Assembly: GCA_024220525.1 (NCBI GenBank) | Contig: JAMYWO010000047.1 | Span: 133,331 to 146,316 of the forward strand | DNA from: Cochliopodium minus | Taxonomy: Eukaryota; Discosea; Himatismenida; Cochliopodiidae | Reading direction: 5' to 3' | DNA length: 12,986 nucleotides | Part shown: one piece after another, positions 1-8,537 of the stretch | How positions within the stretch are numbered: position 1 is the first letter of the stretch | Layout: the number at the start of each line of letters is the position of its first letter | Position numbers and translations under genes: made by a program | The notes under the pieces: generated by a model | The model's input: the letters and a program-made list of their open reading frames with translations, nothing else | What the model was told of the DNA's origin: nothing | Database searches by the model: none

Positions 1-471
1 TTATTCTTTGAATTTGATTGTTTAATGTTTTTATTTCCCATATACTTTATAAAATCAGTTATAATGATGAGGTGTTGTATACTAAAAGAATTTTTTACCT
101 ATTAATTAATTTACAAATTTAGATTCCTTTTCAATTTTTTTTTATTTATAATTTTAAAATCAAACAAAAGAAACATACTAAAATAAAATAAAATAGAAAG
201 CAAAATTTAATTTTATTGAAAAATAAGGGATTCAATTAATAAAAGATGATTTATAGATGATATTTTGAACAGGTTTTGGTATTTTGATTTTAGAAACTAA
301 AATGAGTTTGGAAAACTTTAAACAAAGAAGAAAAGTAAAAACTTTGCTTTTGAATTCTTTTCCTAAGTATCTGTGATTCTCTTCTGTCCATTCCTCCAAT
401 TTTTAAGAAAAAATTATTTTTTAAAAAGAAAAAAAAAATTAAAAATATTATGAAATAATAAAATAAAATAA
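1..471. other. AT-rich non-coding flank, no gene recognised
   Basis: This stretch lies downstream of the first RCC1 gene. Both strands are broken by frequent stops. The longest reading of note is 33 codons on the minus strand (391-290), which matches nothing I know. A short plus-strand reading begins at 301 and stops after about two dozen codons. No RNA gene or repeat family is visible. Confidence 0.6.
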
Positions 472-2176
472 TTAAAAAATATTGAGGAAAAAAAAAACCA
501 TTAATATTTCGTGATTTTGAATGAGTATTAATTTATCAAACTCAAGTTTTGTAGGAGATTTTCTTGAACGATTATCATTAAATCCTAATTTCCCAAAGTA
601 TCCATTTCCACAAACAAAAATTTCCTTTTTAACTTTTTGAAGAATATTTGATTTAAGTATGAAAAAAAAAAATTTAAGGAATAAAAATAAAATTTTTTGA
701 ATGAATAATTTTTTTAAAATTCTTTTTTTATTTATTACAATTAACAAAAACAGAATGGTTAGCACCGGGTGAAATAAAAGCAATATCAAATAGATCTAAT
801 TTCCTGAAAGGAGAAATATATTCTTCATTTCCTAAACCAAGTTTTCCCTCAGAATTATTTCCGCATACATAAACTTCACCTCTATCTTTTAAAGAATAAA
901 ATCGTAAAAATTATAAAATTTAAAAATGATTTACTTGTCAAAATAAATAAATGGGTATTTCCACAATGAACTGAGGAAATATTTGGGAAAGAATCTATTG
1001 TGTTGATTTCATTCCCTCCTTCCTCAAAGCCTATACCCGTTTGCCCATATTGATCATCCCCAAAAGTCTTTAACAAAATTTTTTTGGTTTTCATCTCCTT
1101 CATAGAAAAATTTTGTTTTTATTTTTTTATTTTTAATTTTTGAACAAACAAACAAAAATTAAAATTGATTTTACTTGTTAAAATAACGGAAAAATTCATT
1201 CCGCAACAAACTGAAATAATGTTTTTATCAGTCATCAGAAGTTTTGGTTCTCTACTTTCAAAAATTTCATTTCTAAACCCGCACTCTCCAAATTCATTCT
1301 TCCCCATCACCCAAACTTCTCCATTTCCTTTAATTATTAAAAAATAAAAAAAAATTTTAATAAATAAAAACAAATAGAAATTTTTTAAAAAATAAAAAAT
1401 TAAAATAATGAAAAACCTTTTAAAAATAGAGAATGTTCCTCCCCACTTGAAAAAGAAACAACACCTTCAATTTTGATTTCTTCAAATCCATTGTTAGATT
1501 CGTTGTGATGTAATCCACAATGGCTTCTATAAACTTTTCCATCCTCTTAAAAATAAAATAAATAAAAAATAATTTTAAGATTAAAAAACAAAAACAAAAA
1601 AAATTTTTAATATCTAAAAATTTTCAATCACCTTTTTGAATAATTGTATTTTTAAAGGATGAGTAAACTGATTTAACTTTTTTTTCTATTTTAGTAAATT
1701 GATAATAACTTTCCTTGAAGTTCTTGATCCCATACTGGCCATACTCATTTTCACCTTTTATTAAAAAACAAAAATGAAATTAAAGAAATATATTTCTTAT
1801 TTTATTTATTATTATTTACCACAAGCATATAAATCTCCATTTTCTGTTTAATAAAAGTTTGAAATGTTTTTTTTTTTCAATTCCAAAAGAAAATTTTTTT
1901 TTTTTTATTTTACTCTCCAGATAGAACGAGATATTATTCCCCAACACTATTGATTTAATGTTGGGATTATTCATTATCATCATTGGTTGATTAAAATTGT
2001 AAGAATGTCCTACACCACATTGTCCATTTCTGTTATCTCCAAACGCAAATAAATCTCCGTTTTCTATATTAATCAAATTTTCAATAAAGAGTGTTGTAAA
2101 AATAATTTTATTTATTAATATTACCTTTCAAAAAGATATTGTGTTGAGAAAAACATGAATTCGAAATTTTCTTCAT
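472..2176 (-). CDS. RCC1-repeat beta-propeller protein, nine exons
   Basis: Exons: 2176-2125, 2063-1914, 1843-1820, 1754-1632, 1545-1417, 1327-1175, 1097-935, 885-739, 632-472; about 366 residues once one surplus base in exon 7 is discounted. Seven RCC1 blades are recognisable, most with the signature aromatic/Cys-Gly, four residues, Gly-Gln/Lys/Glu (FGDNRNGQCG, CGENEYGQYG, MGKNEFGECG, FGDDQYGQTG, CGNNSEGKLG). Nearly every intron is phase 1 and sits just before the outer strand of a blade. The N-terminal segment ending HNIFLK looks like the closing strand that completes the last blade, which itself stops early. Family members are guanine-exchange factors or protein-binding scaffolds; with no extra domain the role here is open. 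I chose the start at 2176 because it is the first in-frame ATG after a stop. Exon 7 is 163 nt where 162 fits. Confidence 0.8.
1820..1843 (-). other. 24-nt microexon of the first RCC1 gene
   Basis: The exon lies between an acceptor ending TTAAACAG and a donor GTAAATAA. Phase 1 in and phase 1 out gives K-N-G-D-L-Y-A-C-G across the junctions, which is exactly the outer strand of an RCC1 blade. The distant RCC1 paralogue at 12752-12775 has a microexon of the same length and nearly the same peptide. Confidence 0.8.
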
Positions 2177-2439
2177 TATTCCCAAAAATCTAAATCAAAT
2201 ATAATTACAAAGAACTAAGATATTTTCTCATATTCATTGAATATTTCATTATTTACCTTTATCTTTTAATTTTAAAAATTTTTTTTGTTATTTAATTAAG
2301 AATGATATTTCCCAATATCAAAAGGAATTCTTTCAATTTTTTTAATTTTCAAAAGAGAATTAGAATTAAAATTTTTTCTTCTTGGGAAAGAATGATTTGT
2401 AAATTATCAAGAAATTTGCTCTTTTTTTAAAAAATAAAA
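2177..2439. promoter_or_regulatory. Divergent intergenic region with RCC1-like remnants
   Basis: These 263 nt separate the starts of the RCC1 gene (minus) and the dehydrogenase gene (plus), so both promoters should lie here. I see no clear promoter motif in such AT-rich sequence. On the minus strand, about 2400-2300 reads as an RCC1-like segment containing KIKKIERIPFDIGKYHS before a TAA, and about 2195-2165 contains IFGNNEE in another frame. This suggests decayed or misread upstream blades. Confidence 0.45.
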
Positions 2440-3811
2440 ATGAAACTCAAAAAAATCCCATTTCAATACTTATTTTATTTGCTTTTCTCAATTATTTTGA
2501 TAGGAATTACCAAGATCATTTTGGTCATCTTTCTTGGGACTGCAACTTATCTAGTCTACAGAAAATTTGTTAACAAAAAATTGAGCTTACCCGAAAATGG
2601 ATCCATGGTAAATTTAATTTCCTATTTGAAAAGATGACTTACACTCAAAATATTTTTTTTTTTTTTTTTGATTCAAATTCACTTTTAATAAATTTTTTTT
2701 ATAATTATTTTTATTTAGTTGATTACAGGGACTAATCAAGGATTTGGAAGAGAATTGACCAAACATTTCATCAAAAAAGGATGGACAGTAAAGAAATATT
2801 TCAAAATATATAAAAAATTAAATTTTAAATTTCATGCAAATATTCAATTTCGGAAAAAAAAATAAAAAAATTAGGTATTCGCAAATACAAGAAAGCAAGA
2901 AGATTTCGAAAATCTCAAGAAAGATGTATCAAATCAATCAAAAATACATCCATTCGTAGCAGATCTGACCAACGAAGAAGAAACAACAGAAGCAACCATA
3001 AACATGAGCAAGATTCTACAAGAAAAAAATCTTAAATTATTTTCACTGATAAATAATGCAGGGATGATAGAAACTGCTCCTTTAGAATTACAACCGTTAT
3101 CTAGCATTAAAAAAATTTTTGAAGTGAATTTTTTCTCTCAGATTTCCCTTTCTCAGAAAATATTGCCTTTTTTGAAAAAATCTGGAAACAAAGATAGATC
3201 TTCAAGATTAATTTTTGTTGGATCTATGGTAAACCTTTTTTGAAAAAAATATTTAAAAATTTTAAAAAACTGTTGAAAAAAAAATAGTTGGGTGATGTTT
3301 CTTTACCTAGTCATTCTGCCTATTCTGCCAGTAAAAGAGGATTAAAATCAATAGTAGAAACATTATTATTTAAAGAAAAAAGTACACATTAGTTTCAATT
3401 AAAATTAAATTTAAAGGTAGATGGTTTCAGAAGAGAATTGCTCAACATTTTTCCTTTCATAGATGTCATTCTGGTATAGTTCTTTCAACAATCTCTTTTC
3501 AAATCAACTTTTTTTAATTATTTTAGATTAAACCTTGCAAAATAGATACAAACATGCAGAAAGTAAACAAAGTTTCTGTTAAAATAGAAGATCCAATCTA
3601 CCAGAAATCTTTCAAAAATTACCAAGATGCTTCAGATAAAGTAGTTAGTGCTCCTTTGGAAGTGATCTTTGATCCTTTCGATTGTTCCGTGAACGATTCC
3701 ATTCCAAATCAGGTTTATACTGCTGCCAATCTCAAATATGAAATTTTTTCGTATATTCTCCAATGGCTCCCATCTCATCTCATTGATACCATTCAGTCAT
3801 ACACGAATTAA
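2440..3811 (+). CDS. Short-chain dehydrogenase/reductase, membrane-anchored (SDR9C-like)
   Basis: Exons: 2440-2607, 2719-2787, 2875-3228, 3288-3353, 3417-3473, 3527-3811; 332 residues. An N-terminal hydrophobic helix (about residues 10-36) should anchor it in a membrane, probably the ER. The Rossmann nucleotide site TGTNQGFG is at 59-66, NNAG at 139-142, catalytic Ser196 thirteen residues before Tyr209, and YSASK at 209-213. After the active site, SIVDGFRREL and IKPCKIDTNM align with retinol/17-beta-hydroxysteroid/3-hydroxybutyrate dehydrogenases, so an NAD(P)-dependent alcohol or steroid-type oxidoreductase is likely; the substrate cannot be told. That alignment decides intron 4 (3354-3416): a downstream donor at 3382 would insert several residues between SIV and DGF. 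It is divergent from the RCC1 gene and convergent with the expansin-like gene, 152 nt away. Confidence 0.9.
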
Positions 3812-3963
3812 TTAAATTGGAGTTTTATTTGGAAAAATATTGATTCTGTCCACAAAAAAAAAAAAGAAAAAAATAAAAAATAAAATAGAAGAATTCTCTT
3901 TGTTAATTCACTTCAAATTTAATTTTATTTTGATTCACTTCTAATCCAATTTTATTTTTTATT
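3812..3963. other. Short convergent intergenic spacer
   Basis: This 152-nt AT-rich spacer lies between the two converging stop codons and must carry both 3' ends. A tandem repeat of about 30 nt is visible at roughly 3905-3975, where TTCACTTC..AATTTTATTTTGATTCA-like sequence recurs and runs into the last exon on the other strand. I can assign no defined polyadenylation signal. Confidence 0.4.
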
Positions 3964-5688
3964 TTATTTTGATTCAGTTTTTTTCTTGTGAAATTCAACA
4001 GAAGCAGAGTTCTTGCTGACTTTGTCTCCAAAGTACAATTTCTCTAGAGCACGACCATTTTTCTATTAAAAAATGTTTGAAAAAAAATAAAAAAATTGAT
4101 TAAAAAAATAAAAAAATAAAATAAAAAAATAAATATAAATAAAAAATAAAAGTAATACCCATAATTCTTGGAATTCATCAGCAGTGACATTGAAAGGACC
4201 CAAGTAACCCAAATGCATGGTGGTGACGGTGACTGACACGGAGAAGTGGTCGGACCAACCACATGAAGATCCTCCAGTCAAAGCAGAGCAAACATAAGGA
4301 GATGCATCGAGAACTGGACCACCTTTCATCAAAATTATAAAAAATTCAAAAAAAATTATTAAAAAAGAGTACCAGCATCATCTTCAACAAAACAACTTTT
4401 AACAGAATTATTTTAACAATTATTCAAAAAAAAAAATGTTTTCAATAAAAAGAATAGAAATACCTTGGACCATAATCTTGTCAATCAAAAAAAATTAAAA
4501 TTAAAAAAAAATATTAAAAAAAAAATTTTGGAAAAACTATTTTACCAGTTACTTTCAAGTTGACGCATTTTCCTGAACGGCAAACAGTAAGAGGTGTTCC
4601 ACATCCAAATCTTAAAAAAAAAAAAAATAATAGAAAAAATAAAAGTGAAAGTATAAAACAAAAATATTTTTACCTTTGTCTGTCTGCACTGAAATAATTC
4701 TTAAAAAAAAAAAAATAACAATAATAATTTAAATGATAATAATATATTTACTCCATATTGATAACATTGTCCGCATGAACATGATGTTCCATCAAATGAA
4801 GTCAAATAATAGATTCCATTGGAAGGTTGCCCACTATCATAGGTGAATAAATAAATATATAATTATTTTTATGAAAGGATATTAATTTACCAGCATGCAC
4901 ATGGACTTCCACATGGATCTAAGCATCCACCTCCACCAGAACATCTATATACAAAGATTATAATTAAAATAAAAAAAATTATATTTTGAATTAAAGGTAA
5001 ATTTATAGATATGATAAAGGTTATTCTCCTTTGATCTGAAATAAATTAAATTATTGGTATAATTTATTTCCAATATAAATCGGAGTAAGCGAAATATAAA
5101 AATTGAAAAAGCAAAAAAATTTAAAAAAGTGAGATACAAATTTATAAAAAATAAAAAATAAAAATATAAATTCTTATTCTTACGTTCCAACATCATTCAA
5201 CTAGAATATTTGATATAATGAAAAAAAAAAATTAAAATATTTATAAATTTAGGCTAAAAAAAAAAATATATTTTTTTTTTATTTTATCAATTTTGACGAT
5301 TTACACAGCTTGAATCACCTGGACATTGTCCAAATTGAACTTGTCTGCATGATCCACCACATCCACCACTTCTTGCGAGTTCCAATTCGTTCGCAATCTC
5401 TGTCTCGTTTCTTTTTTTACCGCAACCCGAACCAAATGTGCATTGGCAAGTATCCTATACAAAAATAAAGTGAAATGAAATCATATTCAATAGATATATG
5501 CATTGAATATTCTTACAGGTCCTATGTTTAAAAAGGAAAATAAAATTATTAAAAAAAAAAATTTTATTATTTTCTTAATTCCAAAATAAAAATGAACCTG
5601 GACATTGTCCTGAATAAAAAGTTTGGCATTGTCCATAAGCAAGAATTAACAATGCTGAAAAACAAAAAAATAATATTATTCCTTTCAT
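3964..5688 (-). CDS. Secreted Cys-rich protein with expansin-like double-psi beta-barrel
   Basis: Exons: 5688-5598, 5521-5517, 5454-5305, 5200-5184, 4944-4891, 4833-4752, 4699-4674, 4610-4546, 4476-4464, 4395-4373, 4322-4159, 4062-3964; 262 residues, every junction in phase. A signal peptide (hydrophobic 4-17, then AYGQC) is followed by a Cys/Gly-rich region at 20-106 with repeated GQCPG motifs. The expansin/barwin-type barrel (about 107-215) shows SCSCGQCYQY (123-132), CGTPLTVCRSGKC, VTDYGP (162-167) and LDASPYVC, where Asp181 occupies the place of the functional Asp in the HFDLS motif. A short basic tail has no membrane anchor. It is probably extracellular or vesicular, binding or loosening polysaccharide such as bacterial or cyst wall; that role is inference. 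G+C is clearly higher in exon 11 (4322-4159). Confidence 0.85.
4464..4476 (-). other. 13-nt microexon encoding the conserved DYGP
   Basis: The exon ATTATGGTCCAAG has phase 1 entry and phase 2 exit. It supplies D-Y-G-P of the VTDYGP motif, a hallmark of the expansin barrel, so the exon must be used for a functional fold. Its donor is GTATTTCT and its acceptor ends GACAAG. Confidence 0.8.
5184..5200 (-). other. 17-nt microexon of the expansin-like gene
   Basis: The exon encodes LNDVG plus two bases of a Thr codon, between acceptor ATTCTAG and donor GTAAGAAT. It joins SSC to TCSGGGGC in frame. The intron downstream (5183-4945, 239 nt) is the longest of the gene. Confidence 0.7.
5517..5521 (-). 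other. 5-nt microexon (GACCT)
   Basis: The bases GACCT are flanked by an acceptor ending AACATAG and a near-ideal donor GTAAGAAT. Joining exon 1 (phase 1) straight to exon 3 (phase 0) breaks the frame. Inserting these five bases restores it and gives CPGPDTCQC in a region of CPG repeats. Introns on either side would be 76 and 62 nt. Confidence 0.75.
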
Positions 5689-5732
5689 TTTTTTTTATTT
5701 TTCATTTAATATATATTATTTTTAATTCAAAT
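5689..5732 (-). other. 44-nt gap between two same-strand genes
   Basis: The stop of the zinc-domain gene (5733) is followed after 44 nt by the ATG of the expansin-like gene (5688). The spacer is A/T only and leaves little room for a 3' end, promoter and 5' leader. The two could share a transcript or overlap in their UTRs. Confidence 0.5.
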
Positions 5733-8282
5733 TTAATTCAAAGTATGCAAATATTGATAGAATTCTTTTTCATCAATTATCACTTCATTTCCAAATCTAT
5801 TGCATAAAAAAAAAGAATATTAAAAAACAAAAAATTTTATAAAAAATTCAAACCTTATATCGATATGATCTAATGTTTCATTTTGAAGAATTAGTTTGTA
5901 AATATCTGTGCTTTTTTGAACAATTTCTTTGTAATAATCTTTTTTAAAATTTTCAAAATTATTCTCTATAATTTTGAAATCACTTGAGGTTTCATTATTC
6001 TTTAAAAAAAAAAAAAAAATAAAATAATAATTTAAAATAATAAATTTAAACTCAAAAATTTTTTTTTTACATGAAATATTTTGTTAGGAGAAACTTTTTC
6101 AATTATCTTTTTGCAAGTGAAAAAAATATAAGACAATCCAAAATTCTCCGCTCTTTTCTTAATACCATCAAAGCCAATAAACATGTTTTTTTTTTCTTGG
6201 GAATATTTCAAAAAATAATCCAATTCAAAATCAGTGAAAAAAGTATCGGAGAGGTCAGATATCTCGTATACATTCTTCCCGTTGATTTTGGTGGTTAAAA
6301 GATCTACAAAAAGCTTTAGCCACTTTTTGTCAAGCCTTTCCTTTCTGTGAATTTGTTTTTCTTTTGGTGAATTGTGACCAGTATATGCTTTTGCTAATTG
6401 AAAAGATAAAAAAAAATAATTTAAAAAAAAATGAATAAAAAAAAAAATAATAACCTAATGAATAACCATGTTTAATAAAGGATGTGGTATCTCCAGTTCC
6501 TTAATTTATTTTTTGATTAATAAAATTTCCAATTTATTTTTATTATTTTGAAAGGATTTACCATAATCTTCCATTTTGAGAAATAGAAAATCTTTTCCTT
6601 TTACTTTGGTAGGAACCTTTCCAAAAAGAAGTGTCGCTAAAATAAATGGAAATATAATGTGAAAAATAAATAAATAAATATTGAAAAAAATTTTACTTTT
6701 TTCGTGCAAGAAAATCGCCTAATTAAATAAGATTGTTTGTATTAATAAAAAACTTTTTGGCAAAAAATTACTTTTGAATCCCCATGAGAAACATGAAAAT
6801 CAATTCCCATCTGTTGATAACCTTATAAAAATGAATTAAAATATTTCTTGCAATAAATAAAACAAAATAACATAAAATAAATAAAAAATAAAAAATAAAA
6901 AAAAATAAAAAATAAAAAATTTGAAATTTGAAATTTGAAATAAAAATAAAAAATCAAAAATCAAAAATATTTTATTACCAAATTTGATGGGTTCAACATT
7001 GTTAGAAATAAAAAAAGAGGTGTCCAAATAAGGCAAATGTTCACACAAAGAAACATTGTGCCGACACAAATCAATCAAACCAACAAAATGAGTGCTGCCA
7101 AAATACAAACCCAATTTCTTATCTGATCCCAACTGTTTCATGAGAGAAAGTTCCCTGGTATAAGCAACTCCGCACAAGAAATCGAAAATTTTGAAGTTTT
7201 TGTCTTCTATTATAAAAGATCCGTTAGACATGAAACAACCTTTTTTTGAGGAGATGTAGATTATCGTCCATAGTACGTCCACCACTTGTTTTTTGTTTGT
7301 GGCCCTGAAAAGTTTGTGTTTAGAGTAATTTTTATTTAACTCAGTAAAGATATGTTTTCCTTGTTACGTTTAAAATAATTTTTAAAAAAAGACCACACAT
7401 TTGAAAAACATTTTAATTTTTTTTTTCATTTTGGTTTTTTAATTATTAAAATATTTAATTTTTTTACTTTTATTTTAATTTTTTTTCTTCATTTTTTTTT
7501 TTACCATTTTTAAGGTGTTCGAGTATTGTAAAAGGGTTGTAGCACAAATTAAATATCTCTTCTATTTTCGAAACAAATTCTCTCACTGTTTTATTCTCGA
7601 AACTTTTTTCTATGTAGCACCGAGGCCATTTTTCTCCACAACACTTTTCGCAACAAATCAATTTTCTTCCTTTAAAAAAAATATGAAAAAGTAAAATTCA
7701 AGAAAATAAAAAAAATTTACCATTATCATAATAAACTACTTTAAAACAATTCATGCAAAGAATTCCACCACATCTAAATTTATTATTATTTTAATATTAA
7801 TTTTTTTTTTTTTTTTGAATTAAATTTTACGGTTCGCATCTGTCATATTCTTTTCCCAACAGAGAATCACATTTGAAGCCTTTTCATTTAATTAAAGTTT
7901 ATTAAAATTTATTAATTAAATTTTTTTTTTTTTTTCTTATTCTATTTCCAAATCTGCGAAATATATCCACTCTAATGTTTTATACCAAACTAAATCTCAT
8001 ATCTTTATTTATTTTTTCTTTTTTCAAATCTTACAGTTTTTGCATTTGCAAGCCCATCCTAAAAATGAACTATAAATTGTTTATATATGATCACCACCAA
8101 ATAGAATATCAGTTTTGCTATTTTACCTTATACTCTTGAATGATCCTTTACCTTGTAATTTCATTGGATGATTAAAATTTTATTTCAAAAAAGCAGATAA
8201 AAGAAAAATTACATTTGGGACAAGTATGATTCTTGGAGAATGAGGGATAGATAATCAATGGATATTCTGAATTATTTTCCAT
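5733..8282 (-). CDS. Zinc-binding N-terminus fused to an unrecognised large domain
   Basis: Exons: 8282-8213, 8151-8134, 8058-8035, 7879-7831, 7773-7721, 7669-7505, 7359-7341, 7304-6979, 6821-6772, 6718-6697, 6636-6562, 6499-6455, 6393-6071, 5999-5854, 5796-5733; 482 residues, all junctions in phase. Fifteen cysteines lie between 21 and 89, spaced C-x2-C, C-x-C-x2-C-x2-C, C-x2-C-x4-C-x2-C and CC-x2-CC. The block RCEPCGGILCMNC (51-63) resembles the core of FYVE/RING-like zinc folds, though I cannot assign one. The remaining ~390 residues look soluble and enzyme-like, with HVSHGDS (251-257), FLHE (261-264) and KMEDYGTGD near 286-294, but I do not recognise the family. There is no signal peptide or membrane segment. 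Exons of 18, 19, 22 and 24 nt are needed. Exon 2 has an alternative donor at 8126 that breaks the frame. Confidence 0.7.
7341..7359 (-). other. 19-nt microexon of the zinc-domain gene
   Basis: This exon is inferred to bridge a phase mismatch between exon 6 (phase 1 exit) and exon 8 (phase 2 entry). It lies between AACAAG and GTTAAATA and yields GKHIFTE. It is the only candidate I found in the 200-nt gap that restores the frame. The GTTAAA donor is weaker than most here. Confidence 0.55.
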
Positions 8283-8537
8283 GAATAAAATTTTAAAGCT
8301 TTCTTTTTGTTCCCAGAATAAATTTTTTTTAATATTTTTTTAAATTTTCATTTAGGGCAGGAAAGGGATGAAATTGACATCAAAATAGTGTTTATAGAAA
8401 AGATAATCATATTTCATAGTGAAGATATTTTATCAAAATACATCTGTTTCAAAGATATAATAAAAAAAAAAAAAAAAGTTTTTGAATCTCCTTGAGTGAA
8501 GGCCTTATTATCTTTTAAAATATATATATAAAGGAAA
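8283..8537. promoter_or_regulatory. Divergent promoter region with TATA-like run
   Basis: These 255 nt separate the starts of the zinc-domain gene (minus) and the FHA-PARG gene (plus). An alternating TA run followed by AAAGG (about 8519-8534) sits directly before the ATG at 8538. In sequence this AT-rich its value as a TATA element is weak. No other motif stands out. Confidence 0.35.

Noticed and set aside
290-391. 33-codon minus-strand reading frame starting at 391
   Set aside because: Short, no recognisable features, and within what chance allows; no splice-compatible neighbour was found.
1058-1065. CCCCAAAA as a telomere-like or ciliate signal (also 11646-11653)
   Set aside because: Only isolated single units inside coding exons; no tandem array, and intron size and code do not suggest a spirotrich ciliate.
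2126-2176. In-frame TAA/TGA as evidence for an altered genetic code
   Set aside because: All recognised exons are free of internal stops apart from the two one-base frame breaks, and genes end normally in TAA or TGA.
5592-5807. Plus-strand open frame across the expansin-like gene start
   Set aside because: Antisense to the signal-peptide exon and the last exon of the upstream gene.
6071-6298. Plus-strand open frame beginning MKYFVRRNFF
   Set aside because: Antisense to exon 13 of the zinc-domain gene, which is in phase with its neighbours.
6836-6978. C-terminal hydrophobic tail following residue 241 of the zinc-domain protein
   Set aside because: This is intron read-through past a GTAATA donor; the spliced frame continues into the next exon in phase.
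7505-8282. Classical FYVE or RING finger
   Set aside because: Cysteine spacing only partly fits; the RHHC-type basic motif of FYVE and the Cys/His order of RING are missing.
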